This document shows positions 56,743 through 64,000 of a DNA stretch of 64,000 nucleotides, piece after piece. Position numbers and translations under genes: made by a program. Source of the stretch: Cognatazoarcus sp050305135 (GTDB lineage: Bacteria > Pseudomonadota > Gammaproteobacteria > Burkholderiales > Rhodocyclaceae); assembly GCA_050305135.1 (NCBI GenBank), contig JBNLET010000126.1:7273-71272 (forward strand). The letters run 5' to 3'. The notes beneath the pieces are model-generated. The model was not told the origin of the DNA, made no database searches, and saw only the letters and a list, made by a program, of their open reading frames with translations. Position 1 is the stretch's first letter. Every line of letters starts with the position of its first letter.

Positions 56743-58770
56743 ATGAGCGGACTAGTCTTGCCGGTTGAGGCCCGAGACGCGCGGGTGAAGGATGCACGTC
56801 GGGCGTTCTTCGAGGGCGACAGCAGCACCTCGGTCGTGGAGATCGCGACTTCGGGTATCTTCAAGTCATGGCAGCGCTGTCGTCAGCTCGGTCTCGACCA
56901 TGGCGTCAGCGGTTCCGACGTCGGCTGCGCGGCCCAGCAGGCGCTGAAGGAGGCGCAGGAGCGCAACGCTTTCCTGCTGTCGCATTCGCGCGGCATCCTG
57001 AATCATCTCTACGAACAGATCCGATCGACAGGCAGCGTGGTGATCCTGTCCGACAGTGCCGGCATGGTGCTGGAGAGCCTGGGCGACCCCGAATTCGTCG
57101 ATCGCGCCAACCGGGTTGCACTGCGCCCCGGCGCTTCCTGGGCCGAGACGATGCGGGGCACCAACGCGGTCGGTACGGCGCTGATCGAGCAGCGGCCGAT
57201 CGAGATCGTCGGCAGCGAACATTATTTCGACTGCAACAGCTTCCTGACCTGCAGCGCATCGCCGATCTTCGATGCCAGTGGCCGGCTGATCGGCGCGCTG
57301 GACATTTCGGGGGACTACCGGGCGCACCAGCGCCATACGCTGGGCCTGGTGCGGCTGACCTCGCAAATCATGGAGAAGCGGCTGTTCGAGGCCGAGTTCG
57401 CGCAGGATTTCCTGATCTTCTTCCATCCCCGCATGGAGTATGTCGGCACGCTGCAGGAGGGGGTGCTGGCGTTCTCGCCGGACGGCACGCTGCTGGCGGC
57501 GAATCGGCCGGCGATCGAGTCGCTCAGCCTGAATCGGGCCATGATGCGGCAACTCGATTTCGGCATGCTTTTCGAGGACGATTTCGGCAGCTTCGTGGAC
57601 CGCGCCGCGCGTGATCCCCACACCCTGAGCTCACTGGCATTGCGTCATGGCGAGCGGGTCTTTGCGCGCATGCGGGTTCCGTCCGGCTGCGGTGCAGCGG
57701 TGGCCGCGCCCGTGCCCCAGCCCCGTGTCGAGGCGCCGCGCCAGGCGCGCCGCTGCGATACGCCCGACAATCCGACGCTGAGTTGCCTGGATACCGGCGA
57801 TTCGAGGCTGCGGGCAGCGGTGCAGCGCGCCAGCAAGGTGGTGGGCAAGGACATCCCGCTGTTGATTCTGGGCGAGTCCGGTGTCGGCAAGGAGATGTTC
57901 GCCAAGGCCTTCCATCACAGCGGTCCGCGCCACGACAAGCCGTTCGTGGCGCTGAACTGCGCGGCCATTCCAGAGAATCTGATCGAGTCCGAACTGTTCG
58001 GCTACGTCGGCGGTGCCTTCACCGGTGCCCGCAAGGAGGGCTACACCGGCAAGATCCAGCAGGCCAGCGGAGGCACGCTGTTCCTGGACGAGATCGGCGA
58101 CATGCCGTTGGCGTTGCAGGCGCGGCTGTTGCGGGTGCTGCAGGAGCGGATCGTCGTGCCGCTGGGCGGCATCAAGGCCGTGCCGGTCGACATCTCGCTG
58201 GTCTGCGCGACCCACCGCAACCTGCCCGAGGCGGTGCGCAGCGGTGCATTCCGGCAGGATCTGTACTACCGGGTGAACGGCCTGACCGTGACGCTGCCGG
58301 CACTGCGCGAGCGCTCGGACATCCGCAGCCTGATCGATTCGATCATCGAGATCGAGGCCGAGCCGGGCCGCGCCGTGATGGTGTCGGAAGACGTGCTGCA
58401 GTTCTTCGCCCGCTATGGCTGGCCGGGCAACATCCGGCAGTTGCAGAACGTGCTGCGGGTCGCGCTGGCGCTGCTGGACGACGACGAGACGCTGATCACC
58501 GCTACCCATCTGCCGGAGGAGCTGTTCGCGATCGAATGCGACGGTGAGGTTTCGGCCGGGCGCTACGAGGGCCCTGCGCTGCCCGGAGGGGCGCCGCAGT
58601 CGGCCGCGGCGGCCGTCGCCGGTGCCGGCAACGGCACCGAATCGCTCGAGGCGATCGAACTGCGTGCGATCGAGCGGGTGCTGGCGGAGTGTCATGGCAA
58701 CGTCTCGGCCGCCGCACGGCGGCTCGGCATCAGCCGCAATACGCTGTACCGCAAGCTCGGCCGGATGTGA
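56743..58770 (+). CDS. Sigma-54-dependent activator, AcoR type (copy 2)
   Basis: A 675-residue enhancer-binding protein. Its N-terminal GAF sensor covers about residues 75-215 (WAETMRGTNAVGTALIEQ, HYFDCNSFLTCSASPIF), followed by a PAS-like stretch. The AAA+ domain starts near 355 with Walker A GESGVGKEMF, the sigma-54 contact GAFTGAR and FLDEIGDMPLALQ. The C-terminal Fis-type HTH is GNVSAAARRLGISRNTLYRKL. The ATG at 56743 has a GGCGGAGAG ribosome binding site. It is a paralogue of the activator at 44325-46172; both probably respond to the alcohol, the aldehyde or a derived signal. Confidence 0.93.
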   Translation: MSGLVLPVEARDARVKDARRAFFEGDSSTSVVEIATSGIFKSWQRCRQLGLDHGVSGSDVGCAAQQALKEAQERNAFLLSHSRGILNHLYEQIRSTGSVVILSDSAGMVLESLGDPEFVDRANRVALRPGASWAETMRGTNAVGTALIEQRPIEIVGSEHYFDCNSFLTCSASPIFDASGRLIGALDISGDYRAHQRHTLGLVRLTSQIMEKRLFEAEFAQDFLIFFHPRMEYVGTLQEGVLAFSPDGTLLAANRPAIESLSLNRAMMRQLDFGMLFEDDFGSFVDRAARDPHTLSSLALRHGERVFARMRVPSGCGAAVAAPVPQPRVEAPRQARRCDTPDNPTLSCLDTGDSRLRAAVQRASKVVGKDIPLLILGESGVGKEMFAKAFHHSGPRHDKPFVALNCAAIPENLIESELFGYVGGAFTGARKEGYTGKIQQASGGTLFLDEIGDMPLALQARLLRVLQERIVVPLGGIKAVPVDISLVCATHRNLPEAVRSGAFRQDLYYRVNGLTVTLPALRERSDIRSLIDSIIEIEAEPGRAVMVSEDVLQFFARYGWPGNIRQLQNVLRVALALLDDDETLITATHLPEELFAIECDGEVSAGRYEGPALPGGAPQSAAAAVAGAGNGTESLEAIELRAIERVLAECHGNVSAAARRLGISRNTLYRKLGRM

Positions 58771-58808
58771 GCGAGCCGTCGGCGCGGGGCCGCCCCGCCG
58801 CCGCGGCT

Positions 58809-59069
58809 TCAGTCCCGTCCGACCGGTGCCGGCTGGGCGGCGCTGAGGATCGTCAGCGTCGCCTGCAGGTGTTCCACCACTTCGAGGCCGAGGCTGGTCA
58901 GGTAGCCGCCGTCGGCCTGGCTGATCAGCCCCTTGTCGAACAGCCGCCGCGTGGCCTCGATGACCTCGCGCTCCGCGCTGCCGTGGATCTTGATGCCCTG
59001 CTGATGGTTGCCGGGGTCGAACCGGGACAGCACCTCCAGTTCCTTGATCAGTTCGGGAAAGAAGAGCAT
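58809..59069 (-). CDS. Small conserved protein (TIGR02647-like)
   Basis: An 86-residue cytoplasmic protein with the pattern of a small conserved proteobacterial family: FFPELIKELEVLSRFD, then QQGIKIHGSAEREVIEATRRLFDKGLISQADGGYLTSLGLEVVEHLQ. It resembles a winged-helix-like helical domain. Function unknown. It converges on the activator gene and is monocistronic. Confidence 0.75.
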   Translation of the reverse strand: MLFFPELIKELEVLSRFDPGNHQQGIKIHGSAEREVIEATRRLFDKGLISQADGGYLTSLGLEVVEHLQATLTILSAAQPAPVGRD

Positions 59070-59156
59070 CCGAGGCCCCAGCGCCGGTGAGAAACGATCA
59101 TTCTAGCCGGTTTCGGGCATCCCTTCAGGTGCTGCTCACCGACGCGACGGCAGCGT

Positions 59157-59558
59157 TCAAGGTCGGACGGTAGGATTGCCGAGCGCTTTCCAGCCGATCA
59201 CACCGCCGCCGACCGTATAGACCTTGCCGTAGTGTTGCTGTTGGTCGAGATAGTCGGCCACCATGCGGCTGCGGACGCCGCTGCGGCAGATGATCACGAC
59301 CTCGTCGTCGGGACCGGCGATCGGCCTGAATCGTTTCATCCAGCCGGCCGGATCGGCGTTGCCCTGGTCGTCGAAATAGGTCAGCTTGCGGCTGCCCGGT
59401 ACCACGCCGGTCTCCTTCCATTCGGATTCGCCGCGTATGTCGACGATCGGCACGCCGCGATCGAGCAATGCCTTCAGATTCTCGACCTCGACGACGGTGA
59501 CCTCGGCGTGGGCCAGTCCTTGCAACAACAGTAGGGCTCCGATGATCAGACGTTTCAT
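59157..59558 (-). CDS. Exported single-domain rhodanese-like protein
   Basis: A 133-residue protein with a signal peptide (MKRLIIGALLLLQGLAHA) and one rhodanese domain containing VPIVDIRGESEW and the active-site loop CRSGVRS (the Cys could carry a persulfide). ATG at 59558 is preferred; the longer frame adds 12 residues that spoil the signal. Periplasmic rhodaneses of the CXXCW type occur in PQQ clusters, but the CXXCW motif is absent here. Divergent from the GNAT gene. Confidence 0.83.
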   Translation of the reverse strand: MKRLIIGALLLLQGLAHAEVTVVEVENLKALLDRGVPIVDIRGESEWKETGVVPGSRKLTYFDDQGNADPAGWMKRFRPIAGPDDEVVIICRSGVRSRMVADYLDQQQHYGKVYTVGGGVIGWKALGNPTVRP

Positions 59559-59636
59559 GGTGATGCTCCTCGACGGTTGCGACCTGCCATTCATTGTGGA
59601 CCACGCTGTCGCTCACGCGATCCGGCGGGCGGCGGC

Positions 59637-60131
59637 ATGAGCGGCGACGTATTGCAACTGCGCCGCTGGCCGGGCGACAGGCCCGAAGCATTGCTGGCGC
59701 TGCTGCGCGATTCGGTGGGCGGTCTCGCCTCGGCCCGCTACGATGGCGGGCAGATCGAGGCTTGGCTCGCCAGCCTGCCCGACGGTGCCGGCTGGCGCGC
59801 TCGGCTGGGCCGCTCGGCGATCACCTTGGCCGAGCGCGGCGGCGAGCTGGCCGGCTTCGTCGGCCTTGCCGCACCCGGTGTCGTCGATCTGCTGTTCGTC
59901 CATCCGGTCCATGCCCGCCGCGGTGTCGGCCGTGCCCTGTTGTCCGCCGCGATCAGGCAGGCGGTCGCCTGTCGCTGGCCGCAGCTGGAAGCGGACGTCA
60001 GCCTGCTGGCACGCCCGCTGTTCGAAGCGCTGGGCTTCCGCGTACTGCGCCGGCAGACCGTCGAGCGCTGCGGCCGCCGGCTCGACAATTTCCGCATGCG
60101 GCTGGCGCCGCTGCCGGGCCGAAGGCGCTGA
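59637..60131 (+). CDS. GNAT-family N-acetyltransferase
   Basis: A 164-residue acetyltransferase with the acetyl-CoA-binding signature VHPVHARRGVGRALLSAA and a preceding FVGLAAPGVVDLLFV strand; a C-terminal RPLFEALGFRVLRRQTV block is typical. Substrate unknown. Start at 59637 chosen because the upstream extension runs into the rhodanese leader. Monocistronic by appearance. Confidence 0.85.
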   Translation: MSGDVLQLRRWPGDRPEALLALLRDSVGGLASARYDGGQIEAWLASLPDGAGWRARLGRSAITLAERGGELAGFVGLAAPGVVDLLFVHPVHARRGVGRALLSAAIRQAVACRWPQLEADVSLLARPLFEALGFRVLRRQTVERCGRRLDNFRMRLAPLPGRRR

Positions 60132-60487
60132 CGATCCGCCTGCGTGTCCCACCGAGCCCACTTTGCCCGCCGGCCGCGGCCGGGTCTGTGACCGCGGTCA
60201 CCGTCGGCCGGGTTTGCCCATCGAGGGGGCGACCCGCTGCAGGCGGCGCTTCGCCGCGGCGCGCGGGCCGTTTCCCGCGCGTTGCCGCCGGACGGCATCG
60301 AATGCATGGAGAAGGAAGAAAGCGCCTTCGCGTGCAGCGGCACGAGGCCGCAGAAGGGGAAGGCGCCGGATCGATGGCGTCGGCTGGCGCCGGCGGGAAT
60401 CCGGCAGACCAGCCAGGCGTGCATTGCATGATTCTGCGCGTACGCCGGCCGATATCGGCTGCGGACGGCCGCTGCTTGCCGGTGCCT
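60132..60487. other. Convergent spacer with a palindrome
   Basis: No gene supported in these 356 bases between convergent transcription units. It holds a 14-bp perfect palindrome, GTGACCGCGGTCAC, at 60188-60201, without a T-run. Otherwise nothing distinctive. Confidence 0.5.
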
Positions 60488-60775
60488 TCAGCCGCCGCCG
60501 CGATGCATGAAGAGGTCCAGCCGATGCAGCAGCGCGGCGCGCTGTTCGGCTTCGCCACGGATGAATTCGTAGCGGATGTGCAAGGTCGGCAGTCTGAGCA
60601 GCGCGATCCTGCGTTCCGGTCCGGCAAGCGCTTCGAGCCGCAGCGCGGCGGTCGGCGTTTCGATCAGGTAGCGCCCTTCGCCCAGCCGGACCGCTGCGGG
60701 GTAGGCCTTGGCGATCCATGCCGCGAGCTCCACCTGGGTGGCCGACACGTCGCGCTCGAAGCGCGCCTCGCACAC
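60488..60775 (-). CDS. Small protein at the end of the aor operon
   Basis: A 95-residue protein, unrecognised, ending RLDLFMHRGGG. It shows an alternating alpha/beta pattern (ATQVELAAWIAKAYPAAVRLGEGRYLIETP, then RIALLRLPTLHIRYEF). It starts 3 bases after the MoaD-like gene stop. In the aor operon of Aromatoleum the last genes encode a MoaD-like and another accessory protein, so this may be the accessory factor for tungsten-cofactor insertion. That role is inference. Confidence 0.7.
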   Translation of the reverse strand: MCEARFERDVSATQVELAAWIAKAYPAAVRLGEGRYLIETPTAALRLEALAGPERRIALLRLPTLHIRYEFIRGEAEQRAALLHRLDLFMHRGGG

Positions 60776-60778
60776 GCT

Positions 60779-61030
60779 TCAGCCGCCGGCGATGGGTGGC
60801 CAGATCGCCAGCGTGTCGCCTTCCACGAGACGGCAGGCGGCGCGCGCCGAGGGCGCGACGTAGCTGCCGTTCACAAGCACCAGGTGCACCAGCTTCTCGG
60901 GCAGGCGAAGCTCGGCCAGCAACTCGGACAGCGGCTTGCCGTCCGACAGTTCGAGTTCGGCAACGTTGCCCTTGGCGCTGGCGGGCAGGAAATCGGTCAG
61001 CGTCGCGAAGAGCTTGAGCGTAATCTTCAT
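60779..61030 (-). CDS. aorD: MoaD/ThiS-like protein of the aor operon
   Basis: An 83-residue ubiquitin-like protein ending in the conserved Gly-Gly (IAGG), which is thiocarboxylated in MoaD homologues to supply sulfur for the pterin dithiolene. The hydrophobic core pattern KITLKLFATLTDFLP and LVHLVLVNGSYV fits the fold. Its place right after the aldehyde oxidoreductase genes suggests a dedicated copy for the tungsten cofactor. The symbol follows the Aromatoleum operon and is a position-based assignment. Confidence 0.83.
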   Translation of the reverse strand: MKITLKLFATLTDFLPASAKGNVAELELSDGKPLSELLAELRLPEKLVHLVLVNGSYVAPSARAACRLVEGDTLAIWPPIAGG

Positions 61031-61119
61031 CGGGTCATCCGTCGGGGGCCGCCGATAGGACAGCTCGCGGCGTCGGGAGTTCGCGGCCGCTTCGGTGTCG
61101 GAGCGGCCGCGCCTCGGCG

Positions 61120-62463
61120 TCAGGCGGCGATCGATACCGGCTGGCTGGTGGCGATGTAGGCATCCACGAAGCGGGTCGGATTCTCCATCAGGACGTCCTT
61201 CCAGCGACCGAGCGGAGTGCGGTTCTGGATCAGCCCCCGCAGTACGCCGACCTGGTCGGTACGGCCGACGGCGGTGGCGCCGATCAGCACGTCGCCCTTG
61301 AACTGCAGACTGAGATAGCGCCACAACGCCTCGTCCGCCAGTTCGACGCCGCTGCCGCCGTCCTCGGCCTTCTCGCCCCACCACTGGCCGAAGGAAACCG
61401 AGATCAGGCCCAGCGTGTCGAGCACGTTGATGGCCAGCACGCCCGGCAAAGCCACCTGCCGACCTGTCATGCCGAGGGCCGCGATGCGCCCCTGGTCGGC
61501 GGCGTTGGGCTGGATCGCCGAGACCATCCCGGAGCCGGTGAAGAAATCCGGTCCTTCGGCCACGTCGCCGGCCGCGAATACGTCGCTGGCGGAGGTGCGC
61601 ATGGCGGCATCGACCGAGATGCCATTGCCGACCTCGATGCCGGTGTCCTTGAGGAAGTCCACGTTGGGCCGCACGCCTGCGGCGGCGATCACCAGATCGC
61701 ATTCCAGCTTGTCGCCCGTGGACAGGCTCACCGTCACTGCGTCGGAGCTGCCGTTCGACTTGCCGCCGGTGAAGCTCTTGACCACCGACTTGATGGCCGC
61801 GCCGATGCCGCCGGCGTTGTTGGCGCCCGCCGGATCGATGCGCTGCACGCTGGCGCTGGTGACGACGCGGATGCCCTGATCCTCGACCCAGCGCTTGATC
61901 ATGCCGCCGGCCTTCGGCGTCATCATGCGCGGCACCATGCGGTCGCCCATCTCCACCACGGTCAGGTTGACGCCTCTCTTGGCCAGCGCCTCCATGATGA
62001 TGCAGCCGATGAAGCCGGCTCCGAGCTGCAGCACCCGCGAGCCGGGTTTGGCCAGCGCCGCGATGGCGCGGGCGTCCTGCAGCGTCCAGCAGGTCTGCAC
62101 CTGGGGCAGGTCCACGCCCGGGATCGGCGGCCGCACCGGGTGCGAGCCGGTGGCGATCAACAGCTTGTCGTAGCTCTCGCTGCTGCCGTCGGCGAAGGTG
62201 ACGCGCTTGGCACTGGTGTCCAGGGCCGTGGCGCGACCATTCCTTTGCCGCACGCGAAGGTCGTCGAAGTGAGAGCTCGTCTTGCGCAGGTAGGTGCCGC
62301 GTTCGTCGATGTTGCCTTCCAGCAGGTAGGGGATGGCCATCCTCGAATACGGCGGCTCCGCCTCGCAGCCGACCATCACGATCTCGTCGTTGGGCGCGGC
62401 CTTGCGCAGGGTTTCGGCGGCCACCACGCCGGTGGGGCCATTGCCGAGAATCAGGTGTTTCAT
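61120..62463 (-). CDS. aorC: FAD/NAD subunit of aldehyde oxidoreductase
   Basis: A 447-residue flavoprotein of the pyridine-nucleotide-disulfide family. FAD motif GNGPTGVVAAETLRK is at the start, the NAD motif GAGFIGCIIMEALAKRG near residue 150 and the FAD-closing segment VFAAGDVAEGPDF near 300. The C-terminal domain (ALWRYLSLQFKGDVLIGATAVG) resembles those of nitrite-reductase-type oxidoreductases. In AorABC it exchanges electrons with NAD. ATG at 62463 follows the aorB stop by 111 bases; the longer upstream frame is not supported. Confidence 0.88.
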   Translation of the reverse strand: MKHLILGNGPTGVVAAETLRKAAPNDEIVMVGCEAEPPYSRMAIPYLLEGNIDERGTYLRKTSSHFDDLRVRQRNGRATALDTSAKRVTFADGSSESYDKLLIATGSHPVRPPIPGVDLPQVQTCWTLQDARAIAALAKPGSRVLQLGAGFIGCIIMEALAKRGVNLTVVEMGDRMVPRMMTPKAGGMIKRWVEDQGIRVVTSASVQRIDPAGANNAGGIGAAIKSVVKSFTGGKSNGSSDAVTVSLSTGDKLECDLVIAAAGVRPNVDFLKDTGIEVGNGISVDAAMRTSASDVFAAGDVAEGPDFFTGSGMVSAIQPNAADQGRIAALGMTGRQVALPGVLAINVLDTLGLISVSFGQWWGEKAEDGGSGVELADEALWRYLSLQFKGDVLIGATAVGRTDQVGVLRGLIQNRTPLGRWKDVLMENPTRFVDAYIATSQPVSIAA

Positions 62464-62574
62464 TGCTGCGTCCTTGTGTCGGGGGCCGGGCTGGCGCCCG
62501 CGCCCTGAAGTCGGAAAAACGCCGGGGTGCGGTATTCCGCCTCCCCGGCGCATGTCCTCGACAGAGTGGCTGGT

Positions 62575-64000
62575 CTACAGGCCGAGGCGCGCGCGGGTCT
62601 CGGTCGTCGGCACGCCCTCGGGATCCCAGCCGCGCACCTGGTAGTACTCGGGCAGCATCTCTTCGACGTGGCTGACCACACCTTTGGCCGGGCCGGTCTT
62701 GCAGGGCTCGTTCTTCAGTCGCGGCGGCAGATCGTCGTCCTTCTTCGTGAAGCCGGCCTTCAGGTTGTACTCGCGCTCCAGGTTCCAGATGCGCTCACCC
62801 ACCAGGTTCAGCTTCTCCATCGACCAGTCGCCCTCGCAGGCCGCCTGCAACTGCGGCTGCACGTCGGCCAGCGTCCAGGCAAAGGACGTGAACAGGCAGA
62901 TGCCGGCCGAATCGAACACCGTCGTGGCGTCCTGGAAGGCCTTCACCAGTTCCGGCTTGCCCTCGGTGGCGGTCGGCTCGGTCTTGACCGGAATGCCCAG
63001 CACCTCGGAAGCCACCGTGTAGCCGCGCACGTGGCAGGCGCCGCGGTTGGAGGTGGCGTAATTCAGGCCGATGCCCTGGATGCCGCGGCCGTCGTAGGCC
63101 GGGAACTCCAGCCCCTTGACGCTCATCGACAGCTCCGGATGGCCGTACTTCTCGCACAGGCGCTTGGAGCCCAGGCCCACTTCCTTGCCGAAGCCCTCGC
63201 CGCGCGAGGTCACCTCGGCCAGGTAGGCCAGCGCCTTGGCGGAACCGAAAGGCGCTTCGATGCCGATCTGCTCCTTGGTCAGCACACCCATCTCGTACAA
63301 CTCCATCACCGCGCCGACCGTGGCGCCGAAGGTGATCGGGTCGTAGCCGTCTTCGTTGCACAGCATGTTCGCGTACTGCAGCGCTTCCAGGTCGCCGACC
63401 CCGTTGGCCGCGCCCAGCGCCCAGGCTGCCTCGTACTCCAGGCCGCCGGAGGCACCCCAGTATTTCGGGCTGTTGACCACGGTGAAATGGTTCTGGTCGA
63501 TCTTCGAGATGCGGCCGCAGGCGATCGTGCAGCCGAAACAGGCTGCGTTGGTCACCAGGTGCTTCTTGCCGTCGCTCTCGCGCACCTCGTGCATCGCCTC
63601 GGCGGAGATCTTGGAGGCGTCCTCGAACTGCACGTCGCGATGGTTGCGGGTCGGCAGCGCACCGACCTCGTTGATCACGTTCATCAACACCTGGGTGCCG
63701 TAGGTGGGCAGGCCCTGGCCGGTCACCGCGTTGTCCTTCAGCACCTGCTTGGCGGCCTTGGTGGCCTCCAGGAAGGCGCCGAAGTCCTTCACGCCGGAGA
63801 CGCCCTTGGTGCCGCGGATCGCGACCGCCTTCAGGTTCTTCGAGCCCATCACGGCGCCGACGCCGGAGCGGCCGGCCGCCCGGTGCAGGTCATTGACGAT
63901 GCAGGAGAACAACACCAGGTTCTCGCCGGACCGTCCGATCGAGGAGATGCGCAGCTGCGGATCCTGGTGCTTTTCCTTCAGCAGTTCCTCGGTTTCCCAG
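62575..64000 (-). CDS. aorB: Tungsten aldehyde:ferredoxin oxidoreductase, 5' end missing
   Basis: The C-terminal 475 residues or so of a tungsten-bis-pyranopterin enzyme of the AOR family that oxidises aldehydes to acids (and can reduce acids). The gene runs off the right edge; its start and first third are outside. Family motifs: GRSGVGAVMGSKNLKAVAIRG, ACFGCTIACGR (cysteines binding the 4Fe-4S cluster), GLEFPAYDGRGIQGIG, and a late cysteine segment DSAGICLFTSF. It is followed by the FAD subunit and MoaD-like genes, matching the aorABCDE order; aorA should lie beyond the window. Confidence 0.92.
   Translation of the reverse strand, partial: WETEELLKEKHQDPQLRISSIGRSGENLVLFSCIVNDLHRAAGRSGVGAVMGSKNLKAVAIRGTKGVSGVKDFGAFLEATKAAKQVLKDNAVTGQGLPTYGTQVLMNVINEVGALPTRNHRDVQFEDASKISAEAMHEVRESDGKKHLVTNAACFGCTIACGRISKIDQNHFTVVNSPKYWGASGGLEYEAAWALGAANGVGDLEALQYANMLCNEDGYDPITFGATVGAVMELYEMGVLTKEQIGIEAPFGSAKALAYLAEVTSRGEGFGKEVGLGSKRLCEKYGHPELSMSVKGLEFPAYDGRGIQGIGLNYATSNRGACHVRGYTVASEVLGIPVKTEPTATEGKPELVKAFQDATTVFDSAGICLFTSFAWTLADVQPQLQAACEGDWSMEKLNLVGERIWNLEREYNLKAGFTKKDDDLPPRLKNEPCKTGPAKGVVSHVEEMLPEYYQVRGWDPEGVPTTETRARLGL

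Noticed and set aside
60188..60201. Palindrome GTGACCGCGGTCAC as an operator
   Set aside because: It lies between two converging genes, far from any start codon, and a 14-bp GC-rich palindrome can occur by chance in such DNA.

Overview
The window is a GC-rich chromosomal segment that looks like a betaproteobacterium of the Rhodocyclales (Azoarcus/Thauera/Aromatoleum-like). The basis is gene order and content: pilMNOPQ-aroK-aroB-dGTPase-gltBD, a PQQ alcohol dehydrogenase regulon of the Pseudomonas ped/exa kind, and the end of a tungsten aldehyde oxidoreductase (aor) operon. Genus is not resolved. I see no insertion sequence, phage, CRISPR array, rRNA or tRNA.

Housekeeping part (1-20.2 kb). 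Incomplete lysA with lptM overlapping upstream; cyaY; a PBP1A gene divergent from pilMNOPQ (type IV pilus alignment complex and secretin) followed by an Ig-like-domain lipoprotein and a strong terminator; then overlapping aroK, aroB and a dGTPase-like gene, and gltB-gltD behind a leader with a terminator-like hairpin. Next (20.2-24.5 kb, minus strand) come a DUF302 protein and a compact trio: two zinc-ribbon membrane proteins and an ADP-ribosylglycohydrolase-fold protein whose metal-site motifs look altered.

Alcohol-oxidation part (24.6-58.8 kb). Minus strand: TonB, a C-terminal remnant of a TonB-dependent receptor, histidine kinase, NarL-type regulator and a NosR-like flavin/iron-sulfur membrane protein. 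Divergent from it is a PQQ alcohol dehydrogenase carrying the Asp-x-Asp pair typical of lanthanide-dependent enzymes. It is followed by the frameshifted remains of a LuxR-type regulator, a cytochrome c, and a five-gene cluster encoding four diheme c-type cytochromes and a lipoprotein. A hybrid kinase and a sigma-54 activator of the AcoR type (minus) sit opposite a degenerate GGDEF protein. Then comes a seven-gene ABC operon (SsuABC-like importer plus the PQQ-associated ABC-2 set with beta-propeller). Last are a MoxJ-like binding protein with cytochrome PedF (minus) and a second AcoR-type activator (plus).

The unifying observation is regulatory. Six sites with the strict -24/-12 geometry of sigma-54 promoters (GG-N10-GC) lie upstream of the tonB operon, the alcohol dehydrogenase, the cytochrome c, the ABC operon, pedF and the second activator. 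An imperfect 19-bp dyad (consensus about TGTSCC-N5-GGRACA) lies near most of them and in front of both activator genes. I infer a single sigma-54/AcoR-type alcohol-oxidation regulon, perhaps linked to rare-earth supply.

Right end (58.8-64 kb). A small conserved protein, a periplasmic rhodanese, a GNAT acetyltransferase, then on the minus strand the aor operon: tungsten aldehyde oxidoreductase (cut by the window end), FAD subunit, MoaD-like protein and a small unknown protein. Alcohol oxidation to aldehyde, then aldehyde to acid, would be a coherent pathway across the window.
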